From contig CANLXM010000002.1 in NCBI GenBank assembly GCA_947495165.1, forward strand, positions 434,001 to 498,000: a stretch of 64,000 bases of DNA, read 5' to 3'. Under the pieces are notes generated by a model, which was not told where the DNA came from, searched no databases, and worked only from the letters and a program-made list of their open reading frames with translations. The stretch comes from an uncultured Cellulomonadaceae bacterium (GTDB lineage: Bacteria; Actinomycetota; Actinomycetes; Actinomycetales; Cellulomonadaceae). The translations under genes and the position numbers were made by a program. Shown here one piece after another: positions 52,570 through 62,022 of the stretch (position 1 is its first letter; each line of letters begins with the position of its first letter).

Positions 52570-55282
52570 CTGGGCGACCCCGGACGGCCCTGCTCGTGCC
52601 GCTGCGCCGCAGCGCGGACTTCCCTGCCTCGGTCAGCCCGAAGACCGCAGCGGCGCTCCCGAGCGCGAGACCCCACGCGTCGAGTCCGATCGGCGTCGAG
52701 CCGAACCAGCGGTTCATGGCCGGGGCGTACGTGAACACGAGCTGCAGCGCGAGCAGCACCCCGATCGCGATCCAGATGGACCTGTTCCCCCTCAGGACCC
52801 GTCGCGTCAGGCTCGAGCCGGAGAGGAACCGGCAGGACAGCAGGAAGACCATCTGGCCCAGCACGAGGGCGGTCAGCGCGCTCGTGCTCGCGCGGTCAGC
52901 GTCGCCGGCGTCGCGGACGAGGACGTAGACCCCCAGGGTCACGCCGCCGATCACGAGCGAGACCCACACGACGAACACCACGAGGCTCCCGGACAGCACC
53001 GGCGCTGCGGGGGCTCGCGGGGGTCTGCTCATCACGCCCGGCTCGGCCGGCTCGTGCGCGAGCGCCAGGGACAGGGTCACGGCCGTGACGAGGTTGACCC
53101 AGAGGATCTGGACGGCTGACAGCGGGAGGGCGAACCCGAGCAGGACGGCCATCAGGATGACGAGCGACTGCGCACCGTTGGTCGGGAGCAGGAACACCAC
53201 GGACTTGCGGATGTTGTCGTAGATCCGCCGTCCCTCCTCGACCGCGCGCTCGATCGTGGCGAAGTTGTCGTCCGCGAGGACGATGTCCGCCGCCTCCTTG
53301 GTGGCCTCGGTGCCCTTGATGCCCATCGCGATGCCGACGTCGGCACGGGTGAGCGCGGGCGCGTCGTTCACCCCGTCGCCGGTCATGGCGACGACCTCCC
53401 CGTGGGACTGGAGCGCGCGCACGATCCGGATCTTGTGCTCGGGACTGGTCCGCGCGAACACCGCGACGTCACGGACCTGGTCGGCGAGCTCCTCCTGGCT
53501 CATCGCCTCGAGCTCGGCCCCGACGAGCACGCGCACGGGGGCGCCACCGGGCGGCACGATCCCCAGCTCCCGGGCGATCGCGACCGCGGTCGCCGCGTGG
53601 TCCCCGGTGATCATGGTGACGGCGATCCCGGCGCGGTGGCACCGCTCGACGGCGGCGACCGCCTCGGGGCGCGGAGGGTCGACGATCCCGACGATGCCGA
53701 GCAGCACGAGGCCGGTGTCGACGTCCGCGAGCGTGAGGGAGCCGACCGACCGCTCGGCCGGCCGGGACGCGGCCGCCAGGACCCGCAGACCCTGGGCAGC
53801 GAGGGCGTGCACCTCCGCCTCCCAGCCCGGCACGTCGAGAGGCTCGGCGCCGCCGTCGGCCCCGCGCTGGGCGGTGGCGCGCTCGAGCAGCCGGTCGGGC
53901 GCGCCGACGACGTGGAGCGCCAGCCCGTGCCCCGCTACCCGGTCCAGCGTCGCCGCGAGCTTGTGCTCCGACTCGAACGGCACGGCGGCGAGCCGCTCGG
54001 CGGTGACGTCCGCGCCCGCCTTGTGGGCGAGGGTGCGCAGCGCACCCTCCGTGGGCTGCCCCACCGTCCGCCAACGCCCAGACTCGTCCGCGAGCACGTG
54101 GGCGTCGTTGCACAGGGCGACCGCGCGCACGAGCGCGGCGAGGTCGCCGTGGTCGGTGAGCGCAGCGGGGCGGCCCTCGCGCGTCACCCGGCCGGTCGGC
54201 TCGTAGCCCAGGCCCTCGACGTCGTAGCGGCCCGCCGGCGTGACCACGGTGCGCGCGGTCATCTCGTTGCGGGTGAGGGTCCCCGTCTTGTCGGAGCAGA
54301 TCGTCGTGACCGATCCCAGGGTCTCGACCGAGGGCAGCGTGCGCGTGATCGCGCTGCGCCGCGCCATCTGCTGCACGCCCAGCGCGAGCGTGATCGTGAC
54401 GAGCGCCGGCAGCCCCTCGGGCACGGCGGCGACCGCGAACCCGATCGCCGCCGAGATCAGCTCCGACGCCCCCCAGCCGTGCACGACGCGTCCGACGACG
54501 AGCATCAGCACCGCCATGCCGAGGATCCCGCGGGCGAGCAGCAGCCCGAGGCGCGCAAGACGGCGCCGCAGCGGCGTCTCCAGCTTGTCGACGTCGGCGA
54601 TCATCGCCTGGATCCGGCCGATCTCCGTCGCGGCCCCGGTCGCGGTCACGACGGCGGTCGCGCGGCCGGAGGTGACGATGGTGCCCGAGAACAGCATGCT
54701 CGAGCGGTCGCCGACGCCCGCGTCCGGAGCGACCGCGGCCTCCCCCTTGCGCGCCGGCTCCGACTCCCCGGTCAGCGCCGACTCGTCGACCTCGAGCCCC
54801 GCCGCGGCGACGAGCCGCACGTCGGCCGGCACCTTGTCGCCCGAGCGCAGCCGCACGACGTCCCCGGGGACGAGGTCTCGCGCGTCCACGGCGGCCCACG
54901 CCCCGTCCCGGCGCGCGGTCGCCTCGAGCGACAGCAGCGTGCGGATCCCGTCGAGCGCCCGCTCGGCCTGCCCCTCCTGGACCAGCCCGACGACGGCGTT
55001 CGCGAGTGCGACCACGAGGATCACGGTGAAGTCGACCCAGTCCGCGAGGAACGCCTTGAGCGCGGCCGAGACGAGCAGGATGTAGATGAGCACGTCGTCG
55101 AAGTGCCGCGCGAACCGCAGCAGCGGGTGGGGCCGGGGCGGGCTCGGCAGGGCGTTGGGCCCGACGCTCGCCAGACGGCGCGCGGCCTCCTGCGCCGTCA
55201 GCCCGGCCTCGTCCGACGCCAGCGAGCGCAGCACGTCGGCCGGCGGCCGGGCCCACGGTGCAGCGCGGTCGGTGTCGGGCAT
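52562..55282 (-). CDS. cation-transporting P-type ATPase (P2 type)
   Basis: 906 residues from ATG 55282 (GAGGTGACGAC upstream). Actuator TGES at 171-174; PEGLP at 288-292 in helix 4, as in Ca2+/Mn2+ and related P2 pumps; phosphorylation motif DKTGT with D331; nucleotide region and hinge [18 protein letters not shown] and [21 protein letters not shown]-terminal helices include [21 protein letters not shown] Ca2+ or similar cation is likely, not proven. The open frame to 57139 is only antisense read-through of ung and the SGNH gene. Confidence 0.93.
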   Translation of the reverse strand: MPDTDRAAPWARPPADVLRSLASDEAGLTAQEAARRLASVGPNALPSPPRPHPLLRFARHFDDVLIYILLVSAALKAFLADWVDFTVILVVALANAVVGLVQEGQAERALDGIRTLLSLEATARRDGAWAAVDARDLVPGDVVRLRSGDKVPADVRLVAAAGLEVDESALTGESEPARKGEAAVAPDAGVGDRSSMLFSGTIVTSGRATAVVTATGAATEIGRIQAMIADVDKLETPLRRRLARLGLLLARGILGMAVLMLVVGRVVHGWGASELISAAIGFAVAAVPEGLPALVTITLALGVQQMARRSAITRTLPSVETLGSVTTICSDKTGTLTRNEMTARTVVTPAGRYDVEGLGYEPTGRVTREGRPAALTDHGDLAALVRAVALCNDAHVLADESGRWRTVGQPTEGALRTLAHKAGADVTAERLAAVPFESEHKLAATLDRVAGHGLALHVVGAPDRLLERATAQRGADGGAEPLDVPGWEAEVHALAAQGLRVLAAASRPAERSVGSLTLADVDTGLVLLGIVGIVDPPRPEAVAAVERCHRAGIAVTMITGDHAATAVAIARELGIVPPGGAPVRVLVGAELEAMSQEELADQVRDVAVFARTSPEHKIRIVRALQSHGEVVAMTGDGVNDAPALTRADVGIAMGIKGTEATKEAADIVLADDNFATIERAVEEGRRIYDNIRKSVVFLLPTNGAQSLVILMAVLLGFALPLSAVQILWVNLVTAVTLSLALAHEPAEPGVMSRPPRAPAAPVLSGSLVVFVVWVSLVIGGVTLGVYVLVRDAGDADRASTSALTALVLGQMVFLLSCRFLSGSSLTRRVLRGNRSIWIAIGVLLALQLVFTYAPAMNRWFGSTPIGLDAWGLALGSAAAVFGLTEAGKSALRRSGTSRAVRGRPGE

Positions 55283-55363
55283 GTCGTCACCTCGGGCGCT
55301 GGGGGCGAGCCGTGCCGGACCAGCATCCCACCGTCTGGCGCGCCGGGGCGAGGCCCTGCGACC

Positions 55364-55369
55364 TAGGGT
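55364..55369 (+). promoter_or_regulatory. -10 box TAGGGT for a leaderless ung transcript
   Basis: TAGGGT ends 7 bases before ATG 55377; the intervening GAGACGC offers only a poor ribosome site. Confidence 0.4.
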
Positions 55370-55376
55370 GAGACGC

Positions 55377-56156
55377 ATGACGACGCGCCCCCCTGCACCG
55401 GGTTCCGCGCCCGACGTCCCCGCGCTGCCCGACGACGCCGCCGGGTTCGCGGCCCTCGCCGACACCTGGCGAGCCGAGCTCGACCCCGGCTGGGTCCGGG
55501 CGCTCGAGCCCGCCGCGTCCGCGCTCGAGCGCGCACTCCGGGCGTGCGCCGACGACGTCCGCGCGGGCCACGTCGTCCTCCCCGGCCCGCGCGTGGTGCT
55601 GCGAGCGTTCCAGCAGCCGTTCGACGCCGTCCGGGTGCTCGTCGTCGGCCAGGATCCGTACCCGACGCCCGGGCACGCCGTGGGCCTCGCGTTCTCCGTC
55701 GGCGGGCACGTCGCGCCGCTGCCCCGTTCGCTGCAGAACATCGTCGCGGAGCTGCGGACCGACGTCGGCGTCCCCGCCCCGGCGTCCGGCGACCTCTCCG
55801 CGTGGGCCGCCCAGGGCGTCCTGCTGCTCAACCGGGTGCTGTCGGTGCGGTCGGGCGAGGCGGGCTCCCACCGCGGGCTCGGCTGGGAGGAGGTCACCGC
55901 GCAGGCGATCGACGCGCTCGCGGCCCGGCCGTCGCCGCTCGTCGCGGTGCTCTGGGGCAACGACGCACGCACGCTCGCGGGGGCGCTCGCAGGCCACCCG
56001 GTCGTCGAGTCCGCGCACCCGAGCCCGCTGTCGGCGCGCCGCGGGTTCCTCGGCTCGGCTCCCTTCTCCCAGGTGAACGCGGCACTCGCCGCGCGGGGCG
56101 AGGCACCCGTCGACTGGCGCCTGCCTGCCGCGCCGGGGTCAGAATGGTCCCTGTGA
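55377..56156 (+). CDS. ung: uracil-DNA glycosylase family 1
   Basis: 259 residues. [19 protein letters not shown] contains the catalytic water-activating loop (GQDPY at 91-95), [10 protein letters not shown] the Asn-containing strand, and [20 protein letters not shown] the DNA-intercalating loop with the active His. Removes uracil from DNA. The longer frame to 55086 has no family match. It overlaps the SGNH gene. Confidence 0.95.
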   Translation: MTTRPPAPGSAPDVPALPDDAAGFAALADTWRAELDPGWVRALEPAASALERALRACADDVRAGHVVLPGPRVVLRAFQQPFDAVRVLVVGQDPYPTPGHAVGLAFSVGGHVAPLPRSLQNIVAELRTDVGVPAPASGDLSAWAAQGVLLLNRVLSVRSGEAGSHRGLGWEEVTAQAIDALAARPSPLVAVLWGNDARTLAGALAGHPVVESAHPSPLSARRGFLGSAPFSQVNAALAARGEAPVDWRLPAAPGSEWSL

Positions 56157-57046
56157 CCGACCAGCCCACCGCCGCACCCGGCGCGCACCCGAACGACCAG
56201 CCGACCACCGAGCGCGCCTCGACCGAGCGGAGCTCCACGCTCCCGCCCGCGCCGTGGAGCCGCTACGTGGCGATCGGCGACTCGTTCACCGAGGGCCTGT
56301 GGGACACCAGCCCGAGCGATCCCGACCAGTGCCGCGGCTGGGCAGACCGCCTCGCGGAGACGTTCGCGAGCCGAGCACGCGCCGCCGGCGCGCCGGACGT
56401 CACGTACGCGAACCTCGCCGTCCGCGGCAAGCTGCTGCGCCCGATCCTCGTGCACCAGCTCCCCCAGGCCCTGCGCCTGCAGCCGGACCTCGTGAGCATG
56501 ATCGGCGGCGGGAACGACATGCTGCGCCCGTCGGCCGACCCCGACGAGATGGCCCGCAACCTCGAGGACGCCGTGATCCGCATCCGTGCGACCGGTGCGG
56601 ACGTCCTGCTGGGAACCGGGGTCGACGCCGCCGACTCCCCGATCATCAAGGTCACGCGCGGCCGCGTCGCCGTCTACAACGCGCACATCTGGTCGATCGC
56701 CCGCCGGCACGGCGCCCACGTGCTCGACCTGTGGGGCATGCAGTTCATCCGCGACTGGCGCATGTGGGCCGAGGACCGCATCCACCTCACCGCCGAGGGG
56801 CACCGTCGCGTCGCCCAGGGTGCGCTCGTCGCCCTCGGCCAGCAGCCCGACGACGTCGCGTGGGAGACGCCGCTCGAGGGCGCGCCGGCGGTGGCCCGGG
56901 CGTTGCGGGCACGCGAGAACGCCCAGTGGATGCGCGAGCACCTGTACCCGTGGGCGCAGCGCCGCCTCACGGGACGGTCGTCGGGCGACCTGCGCTCGGC
57001 GAAGTACCCGGACCTGACGCCGGTGGAGCCCCAGGACCCGCGCTAG
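56144..57046 (+). CDS. SGNH/GDSL hydrolase
   Basis: About 300 residues. After a disordered N-terminus, [19 protein letters not shown] gives the catalytic Ser, LAVRGKLLR the Gly block, [11 protein letters not shown] the Asn block, and [15 protein letters not shown] the Asp-His pair. No signal peptide, so probably a cytoplasmic esterase/lipase-like enzyme. ATG 56144 has GGGG upstream; GTG 56153 makes a GTGA overlap with the ung stop and is the alternative. Confidence 0.88.
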   Translation: MVPVTDQPTAAPGAHPNDQPTTERASTERSSTLPPAPWSRYVAIGDSFTEGLWDTSPSDPDQCRGWADRLAETFASRARAAGAPDVTYANLAVRGKLLRPILVHQLPQALRLQPDLVSMIGGGNDMLRPSADPDEMARNLEDAVIRIRATGADVLLGTGVDAADSPIIKVTRGRVAVYNAHIWSIARRHGAHVLDLWGMQFIRDWRMWAEDRIHLTAEGHRRVAQGALVALGQQPDDVAWETPLEGAPAVARALRARENAQWMREHLYPWAQRRLTGRSSGDLRSAKYPDLTPVEPQDPR

Positions 57047-57106
57047 ACAGGCACTGCTGCGCCGCCCCTCGCCGCGCCAGGCTCCCTGCCGGCCCCCACC
57101 CGCGTT

Positions 57107-57153
57107 GGAGTGTGCAGAAATTGCCGCTCGGAGCGGCAAAGAGTGCGCATTCC
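57107..57153. repeat. 47-bp palindrome (related build, different sequence)
   Basis: Arms of 23 bases around one G: inner TTGCCGCTC/GAGCGGCAA is perfect; outer GGAGTGTGCA against GGAATGCGCA pairs mostly; the four bases between (GAAA, CTCT) do not. The conserved-variable-conserved plan and the words TG-GCA and TTGCCGCT recall the 64-bp family (TGCAC, TTGGCGGT). It lies 60 bp past the SGNH gene stop. Confidence 0.75.
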
Positions 57154-57185
57154 CGGCCGGGGGCGGATGCCAGGGCGCACCGGGG

Positions 57186-57605
57186 TCAGCGGGTGACGAC
57201 CACTGCGGTGGTCGCGACGTCGGCGAGGCTGATGGTGCCGCCGTCAGCCAGGGTCAGGGTGGCGCCGGTGGCCGCGAGGGGGCCGGTGAGCTCCGCGAGC
57301 CGCGCGCCCGTGGCGTCGGCGAGGGACACGCGCAGGGTGCTGCCCACGCAGTCGGCCGGCGGCGTGGCGACGCCGACGCCGACGAGGACGTACGAGCGGG
57401 CGGTAGCCGAGTACTCGACGTCGTGCGAGAGCTCCAGCTCCGAGGTCGCACAGGCGGTGGCCGCCGTCGTGCCCGCGCCGATCATGGGTCCCCCTAGCGA
57501 GGAGAGCTGGCCCGCCTGGGCCAGCGACAGTCCGAGCAGCCCGGCAGCGCCGAGGCCAGCGAGCGTGCTCGCGACCGCCCGCGCCTTGATCGCCTTACGT
57601 CCCAT
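57186..57605 (-). CDS. small secreted protein, SipW-locus paralogue
   Basis: 139 residues from ATG 57605 (GAGGGTGAC upstream). A signal peptide (RAVASTLAGLGAAGLLGLSL, cut after AQA) resembles the SipW-dependent type. The mature part matches the 60072 protein block by block: GAG, AC with E-L-E-L, a second Cys in DCVGSTLRVSL, GARLAELTGPLAATG, and a final beta strand VATTAVVVT. Two conserved Cys suggest a disulfide. Function unknown; I infer a surface or fibre subunit. Confidence 0.75.
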   Translation of the reverse strand: MGRKAIKARAVASTLAGLGAAGLLGLSLAQAGQLSSLGGPMIGAGTTAATACATSELELSHDVEYSATARSYVLVGVGVATPPADCVGSTLRVSLADATGARLAELTGPLAATGATLTLADGGTISLADVATTAVVVTR

Positions 57606-57653
57606 GTCACCCTCGCTCACCGCGGACGTCCGATGTCCACGCGATCAGTGTGT

Positions 57654-57667
57654 GGGTGCTAACACCC
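57654..57667. promoter_or_regulatory. palindrome GGGTGCTAACACCC, candidate operator
   Basis: 49 bp upstream of the 57186-57605 gene start. A near-identical, fully symmetric site (GGGTGCTAGCACCC) lies upstream of its paralogue at 60566. Shared sites before both small secreted-protein genes suggest one regulator. Confidence 0.6.
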
Positions 57668-57760
57668 ATCTGACAACTAGATCGGCGACGTTCGTCCGGG
57701 TGAAAAGGGTTCGGGCGGGTGATATCGGGGCGGCGCCAGTCCGTCTACGGGCCTGAGCGG

Positions 57761-58522
57761 TCAGGGAAGCGTGCACTGCACCGCCCCCGTGAGGCTCGAG
57801 TCGGCCGTCAGCGTGAAGGTCCCCACGAGGAAGCTGCTGACATCGACCAGCACGAACCTTCCGTCACAGCTCGTGATCCTGGCGGACGTGAAGACCCCCT
57901 CCGTCAACGTCACCCGTCGCGCCTCGTCGATCTGCAGCGCCCCGAGGTTGACGAGCACCGTGCTGGACCGCACGAAGTGGACCCCCTGCGTCACCCGCAG
58001 CCGCGCCAGGTCCTCGGTGTCCGCGAGGACCTCATAGCTCACGCTGCACCCCACGGGGGCGACGCACAGGACGACCGGGAGCGCATTCCCCGGCAGCTGC
58101 CACACGGCCCCGACTCCCCACGTGCCGACCAGCGCGGCGACGCTGCGGACCCCGGGCAGGAAGACCGCGGCGTCCGCCTCCGCGACGGCCAGACTCACGG
58201 TGCCGCCGCCGGGCGGGACCGCGCCCCTCGCCGCCCCCAGGGGCTCGCCGGACGCGCCGACGAGCGTCACGACGACGTCGCGTCCGGCGCACGCGCTGGC
58301 GACACCGCGCGCCTCGAACAGGCGCGTCGTGCCCGACGCCGACGCGGGGCGGCCCGAGCGCGGTCGCACCTCGATCGCGTCGTCGCACCGCTGGTCCGAG
58401 ACCGCGGTCAGGACCGCCGGGCCCAGCGCGAGGCTCGCGGCGCTGGCAACCGAGGACAGGGGCACGGCGAGCGCGAGCAGCGCAGCGAGCATCCCTGCGA
58501 GCAGTCCGTGAGGTCGAGTCAC
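57761..58522 (-). CDS. secreted two-cysteine-domain protein
   Basis: 253 residues from GTG 58522 (AGGAG upstream). Signal peptide GLLAGMLAALLALAVPLSSV, cut near ASA. Then a domain with RCDDAIEVRPRSG, GVASACAGRDVVVTLVGASG and VAALVGTWGVGAVWQ, shared with the next protein; the C-terminal half has further Cys (PVVLCVAPVGC, SCDGRF, QCTLP). Beta-rich, no membrane anchor, no named family. It follows the 58574 gene by 51 bp. Confidence 0.72.
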   Translation of the reverse strand: MTRPHGLLAGMLAALLALAVPLSSVASAASLALGPAVLTAVSDQRCDDAIEVRPRSGRPASASGTTRLFEARGVASACAGRDVVVTLVGASGEPLGAARGAVPPGGGTVSLAVAEADAAVFLPGVRSVAALVGTWGVGAVWQLPGNALPVVLCVAPVGCSVSYEVLADTEDLARLRVTQGVHFVRSSTVLVNLGALQIDEARRVTLTEGVFTSARITSCDGRFVLVDVSSFLVGTFTLTADSSLTGAVQCTLP

Positions 58523-58573
58523 GCCTCTGCGCTCCTTCGCGCCGTGGGAACGTCGGGTGTGCGCGCCGGGCAC

Positions 58574-59389
58574 CTAGCCGGGCTGGCAGATGCCACGGGA
58601 GCCGCCCTGGACCAGGTGGAGGTAGAAGTTCACCTTGGCGCCCATGTTGGAGGCCGCGCGACCGGTGATCACGGGCAGCTCGCTGCATCGCGACGTCACG
58701 CGGCCGTCTCCCACGGCGACGTTCCCGCCAGCAATGTCGGCCTTCGCCCACGACCACCCGTTCGGCACGTCCTGCGCCGGCGCCCGCAGCGAGAAGGCGA
58801 TGTACGCCGTGTTGCCCGGCTCGGCCGAGGCGTACGCGTTGAAGTTCAGCTGAAGGTTGCCTCCGGCGCCGCTGCCCCAGTGGGTCACGACGAGCTCGTC
58901 GGTCCGGCAGGTGTAGCCGGGCAGGGCCGCGTGGGTCGCCAGGCTCCGGACCTCGCACGCCAGGGCGGGCATCGGCGGCGCGTACGTCCATCGCGCGGGG
59001 ACGCCCCAGGTGCCGACGGTCGCGAACACCCGGTGGTTCTGCGCGGGCGCGAACGCGGTCGCGCCGAGCGTGACGGTGGCGGGGCCCGATGTCGGCACGG
59101 ATCCGGAGACGCGGCGCACCACTGCCCCCGAGGCGTCGACGATCGTCAGGTCGACACGCGCCCCCGCGCACCGAGACGTGAGGCCGCGGACGACGACCGT
59201 GGTCGAGGTGCCGTTCTGCCGCACGGCGCCCGGCTCGACCTCGATCTCGTGGGTGCATCGCGTGACCTGGGGCAGCGTCGTGAGCGTCGCACCGGCGATC
59301 GGCAGCCGTGCGGCGCTGGCCGTCCCGACGGTGGTCAGGAGCACAGCGAGCAGCGCGACGATGCTCGCAGCACGCCAGCGCGCCCTCAT
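58574..59389 (-). CDS. secreted two-cysteine-domain protein
   Basis: 271 residues from ATG 59389, in an ATGA overlap with the signal peptidase. Signal peptide AASIVALLAVLLTTVGTASA. The domain RCTHEIEVEPGAV, GLTSRCAGARVDLTIVDASG, TVTLGATAF and VFATVGTWGVPARW aligns with the 57761 protein, and more loosely with the two small proteins. C-terminal part: LQLNFNAYASAEPGNTAYIA and VNFYLHLVQGG. Translational coupling to the signal peptidase is the best evidence that it is a client. Confidence 0.74.
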   Translation of the reverse strand: MRARWRAASIVALLAVLLTTVGTASAARLPIAGATLTTLPQVTRCTHEIEVEPGAVRQNGTSTTVVVRGLTSRCAGARVDLTIVDASGAVVRRVSGSVPTSGPATVTLGATAFAPAQNHRVFATVGTWGVPARWTYAPPMPALACEVRSLATHAALPGYTCRTDELVVTHWGSGAGGNLQLNFNAYASAEPGNTAYIAFSLRAPAQDVPNGWSWAKADIAGGNVAVGDGRVTSRCSELPVITGRAASNMGAKVNFYLHLVQGGSRGICQPG

Positions 59390-59997
59390 GCGTCGCTCCC
59401 GGGCGCCTGTGCGGGCGCAGCGACGACAGCGTCTGCAGCGACGACGGCGTCGCTCGCCTCGGCTTCGCCCTCGCCCTCGGGCGGCGTCTCGACGTCCGCG
59501 TCGTCCTCGGCGCGCGGCCACAGGTAGATCGCGGCGGCGAGGAAGAACAGCGAGATCCAGATGTACGGGTTGGCCAGCGTGTAGACGACGCTGCCGAGGT
59601 TCGGGATGTGCAGCCGGGCGATGCCGACGACCTGGCTGTTGTCGGGCTCCCACGGGTCGAGGAACGCGTTGTTGTCGCCCTGGATGACCCAGGCGGTGGA
59701 GTCGCCGTCGATGATCCGGTGGATCACCCGGGCGCCGTCGGTGCCCGGGGGCTCGTAGACGACGACGTCGCCCACCTGGGGCTCCCCGCAGCGCGCCCAG
59801 ACGAGGTCGCCGGTGTAGTACGTCGGCTCCATGGACTGGCCCGAGACGATCGTCAGGGTGCTGCAGCCGCCGAGCGTCGTCGGCCAGAAGAAGTAGACCA
59901 GGCCTGCGATGAATGCGAGCGTGACCGCGGTGGCGAGCCCCGACCGGAGCCGGCGCGTCACGCGCACGGCTCCGGTCCCATGGCTTGCTCCGGTCAC
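59386..59997 (-). CDS. sipW: SipW-type (ER-type) signal peptidase I
   Basis: 203 residues. Membrane helix 21-40 (LATAVTLAFIAGLVYFFWPT), catalytic Ser55 in IVSGQSMEPTYYTGDLV, DVVVYEPP, then His93 in ARVIHRIIDGD where ordinary bacterial signal peptidases have Lys, and GDNNAFLDPW. The Ser-His arrangement defines the SipW/ER type, which in Bacillus processes biofilm fibre proteins. A second helix (NPYIWISLFFLAAAIYLWP) and an acidic Ala-rich tail end the protein. It sits between the small protein at 60072 and two larger secreted proteins. Confidence 0.9.
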   Translation of the reverse strand: MTGASHGTGAVRVTRRLRSGLATAVTLAFIAGLVYFFWPTTLGGCSTLTIVSGQSMEPTYYTGDLVWARCGEPQVGDVVVYEPPGTDGARVIHRIIDGDSTAWVIQGDNNAFLDPWEPDNSQVVGIARLHIPNLGSVVYTLANPYIWISLFFLAAAIYLWPRAEDDADVETPPEGEGEAEASDAVVAADAVVAAPAQAPGSDA

Positions 59998-60071
59998 AGC
60001 GTCAGGCTCCGATCCGGTGTGGTGCGAACTGCGAAGGTCGGGAGCCGGACGGCTCCCGGGAGATCAGGGCG

Positions 60072-60482
60072 TCAGGAGAAGATGACGACCGAGACGCCCT
60101 CGACGGCCGAGGCCGCGACGGTCGTGCCGACGGGGACGGCGATGGACTTGCTGCCCGTGGTGCCGAGGCCGGTGCCCTCGAGCTCGGCGAGCGCCGCGCC
60201 GTTCGCGCCCGTGAGGGTGACGGCGTAGTTGAGGTCGCCCTGGCAGCCGGTGAGGTCGCCCAGGTCCACGCTCGTGACCTTGTAGCCGACGGTCGAGCTC
60301 GCGAACTCGTTCGAGAACGAGACCGCGATCTCGTCGTCCTGGCAGGCCTGGACGATCTCCTGGCCGGCGCCGAGCGACGCCGTCCCGATGTTGAGCTGGG
60401 CCGCGGACGCGATCGAGAGGCCGGCGACGCCGACGACGGCGAGGGCGAGGGCGGCGGCCTTGCGGTTCTTGCTGGAAGCCAT
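60072..60482 (-). CDS. small secreted protein with SipW-dependent-type signal peptide
   Basis: 136 residues; GGAG seven bases before ATG. RKAAALALAVVGVAGLSIAS then AQLNIG is the SipW-dependent type of signal sequence. The mature 105 residues are beta-rich, with Cys pairs in ACQDDEIAVSFSNEF and GCQGDLNYAVTL, a GAALAELEG turn and a C-terminal VEGVSVVIFS strand. Paralogue of the 57186 protein. Position as first gene before sipW fits a major subunit. Confidence 0.78.
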   Translation of the reverse strand: MASSKNRKAAALALAVVGVAGLSIASAAQLNIGTASLGAGQEIVQACQDDEIAVSFSNEFASSTVGYKVTSVDLGDLTGCQGDLNYAVTLTGANGAALAELEGTGLGTTGSKSIAVPVGTTVAASAVEGVSVVIFS

Positions 60483-60565
60483 GGTGGTACTCCAAGGTCG
60501 TGGTGGGGTCCATGAGGACGGACTTCAACCTACGAGTGGCTGCAAGAAAGGGGCAGGTCTTGCAT

Positions 60566-60579
60566 GGGTGCTAGCACCC
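60566..60579. promoter_or_regulatory. palindrome GGGTGCTAGCACCC, candidate operator
   Basis: Fully symmetric, 84 bp upstream of the 60072-60482 gene. TGCAAG...CTTGCA pairs also occur here (60541-60564) and at 60741-60753, where with flanking GGCC they could form a hairpin after the kinase gene. The 286-bp region 60483-60768 holds no gene. Confidence 0.6.
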
Positions 60580-60768
60580 GACGTATGAGGAAAACCGCAG
60601 AACTTCACCCGCCCTGCCACGATGCAGAGTCGGGCAAAACTGTTCATCCACGGCCGATCCGGTCACGAATCGTTGCAGGATGCCGCGCAAATCGCGCCAG
60701 GTGGGGCGGCCAGCTGTCCCGTATGTCCGTTGTCGGCCGCTGCAAGACTTGCAGGCCGCACAGCGGGG

Positions 60769-61983
60769 TCAGAGCCCGACGAGCTCGTCGGCGTCACGCA
60801 CCACCGTCAGGGGGATGCGCGCGCGCAGCTCCACCGTCGTGTCCGCCGTCGGGACGAAGTCGTCGGCGTCGTCGTCGGAGATCGGCGGGGGGCTGACGAG
60901 CTCGATCGAGCCACCGACGAGAGCGAGGCGCTCGTCGATGCGCTGCGTCCCGGACCGGCGCTGGCTCGCGTCCGCAGGCAGCGGCCGGCCGTTGTTCGCG
61001 ACCGCCAGGACCAGCGCCTCGCCGTCGTGGTCGACGCGCACGACGACGCGGGTCGCACGCCCGTGCCGCAGCGCGTTCGTGATGGCCTCCTCGACCACGC
61101 GGACAGCGAGCAACCGGTCCGGGCTCGTGATCACCGAGGCGACGGGATCGTCGACCACCCGGGCGGCGTCGGAGACTTCGAGGGCGGTACCGATCCCCGG
61201 CGGCAACCGGCGCAGGAGCGAGCGCAGCGCGGGCACGACGCCGAGCTCGAGCCCTTCGGGGTAGAGCATCCGGCTCATCTCGCGGACGTCGTGCTCACGG
61301 ATCTCCTCGATGTCGTCGCGCAGCGCGACCAAGGGAGCCACGGCGTCGTCGTCGTGCCCACGCTTGCGCGCTTCCGCGATCATCAGGTCGACCCGCACGG
61401 CCTGGATGACGAGGCGCTGCTGGAGGGAACCGTGCAGGCCCTCAGCGATCGACCGTCGCACGCGCACCTCCTCTTCCTCGAGCGTCCGCAGCGCCAGCTC
61501 GCGCTGGACGTCGACGATCGCGGCGTGGCGCTCCTCGATCCGCAGGAGACGCTGGCTGCGCATGTACAGGAACGCCAGCAGGCCGCCCGACATGCAGAAC
61601 AGGGCGCCGCCGGCGAACTCGGACGCCCACACCGCGAGGTCCTCCGCCGGGCGGACGTTGAGGAAGAACAGGACCTCGGCGCGGGCCACGCTCGCCAGCA
61701 CCGCGGCCGGGAGCACCGACTGCATCGCCACCCACACCGTCGTCGCGCGCTCGACGCCGAACACGATGTTGAACAGCACCATCAGCGCCGTCCCGGTGGC
61801 GCCGGCCAGTCCCCGGTGCAGCATCGAGGCCAGGGACGCCTCGGTCGTCAGCGAGGCGAGGACGCCGTTGTGGATCGACCCCAGGATGAAGACGACGCCG
61901 AGGATCCCTGCCGTCGCGCCAGCCATCGCGATGCGGTCGCGACGCAGGTCTGCCCGGGTCAGCCGGATGCCATGGAGCTCCAT
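60769..61983 (-). CDS. NarL-type membrane sensor histidine kinase
   Basis: 404 residues from ATG 61983. About five membrane helices in the first 160 residues (AMAGATAGILGVVFILGSIH, GTALMVLFNIVFGVERATTV, AVLASVARAEVLFFLNV, GALFCMSGGLLAFLYM), then a dimerisation helix RRSIAEGLHGSLQQRLV with the likely phospho-His, and an ATPase domain with VVEEAITNALRHGRATRVVV and LAVANNGRPLP. No extracellular domain: sensing is probably in the membrane. The start seems leaderless. Divergent from its response regulator. Confidence 0.87.
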   Translation of the reverse strand: MELHGIRLTRADLRRDRIAMAGATAGILGVVFILGSIHNGVLASLTTEASLASMLHRGLAGATGTALMVLFNIVFGVERATTVWVAMQSVLPAAVLASVARAEVLFFLNVRPAEDLAVWASEFAGGALFCMSGGLLAFLYMRSQRLLRIEERHAAIVDVQRELALRTLEEEEVRVRRSIAEGLHGSLQQRLVIQAVRVDLMIAEARKRGHDDDAVAPLVALRDDIEEIREHDVREMSRMLYPEGLELGVVPALRSLLRRLPPGIGTALEVSDAARVVDDPVASVITSPDRLLAVRVVEEAITNALRHGRATRVVVRVDHDGEALVLAVANNGRPLPADASQRRSGTQRIDERLALVGGSIELVSPPPISDDDADDFVPTADTTVELRARIPLTVVRDADELVGL

Positions 61984-61987
61984 GGAT

Positions 61988-62018
61988 TCATTATCGGGTC
62001 GTGACGAACCGATAATGA
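61988..62018. promoter_or_regulatory. symmetric operator/promoter between kinase and regulator
   Basis: TCATTATCGG, 11 bases, CCGATAATGA fills nearly all of the 39-bp gap. Each arm contains GATAAT, a good -10, 6-8 bases before the respective start codon, so both transcripts would be leaderless and fired from overlapping promoters. CCGATAA also matches the sigma-28 -10 box. Confidence 0.7.
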
Positions 62019-62022
62019 GTCT

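Noticed and set aside
52562..57139. 1525-codon open frame on the minus strand
   Set aside because: Only the part from 55282 is P-type ATPase. The upstream part is antisense to ung and the SGNH gene and shows the Arg/Ala/Ser bias of out-of-frame high-GC DNA.
57186..60482. Sortase-pilus or type IV pilus locus
   Set aside because: No LPXTG motif, sortase, prepilin peptidase or pilin-type N-methylation signal. The signal peptidase is of SipW type.
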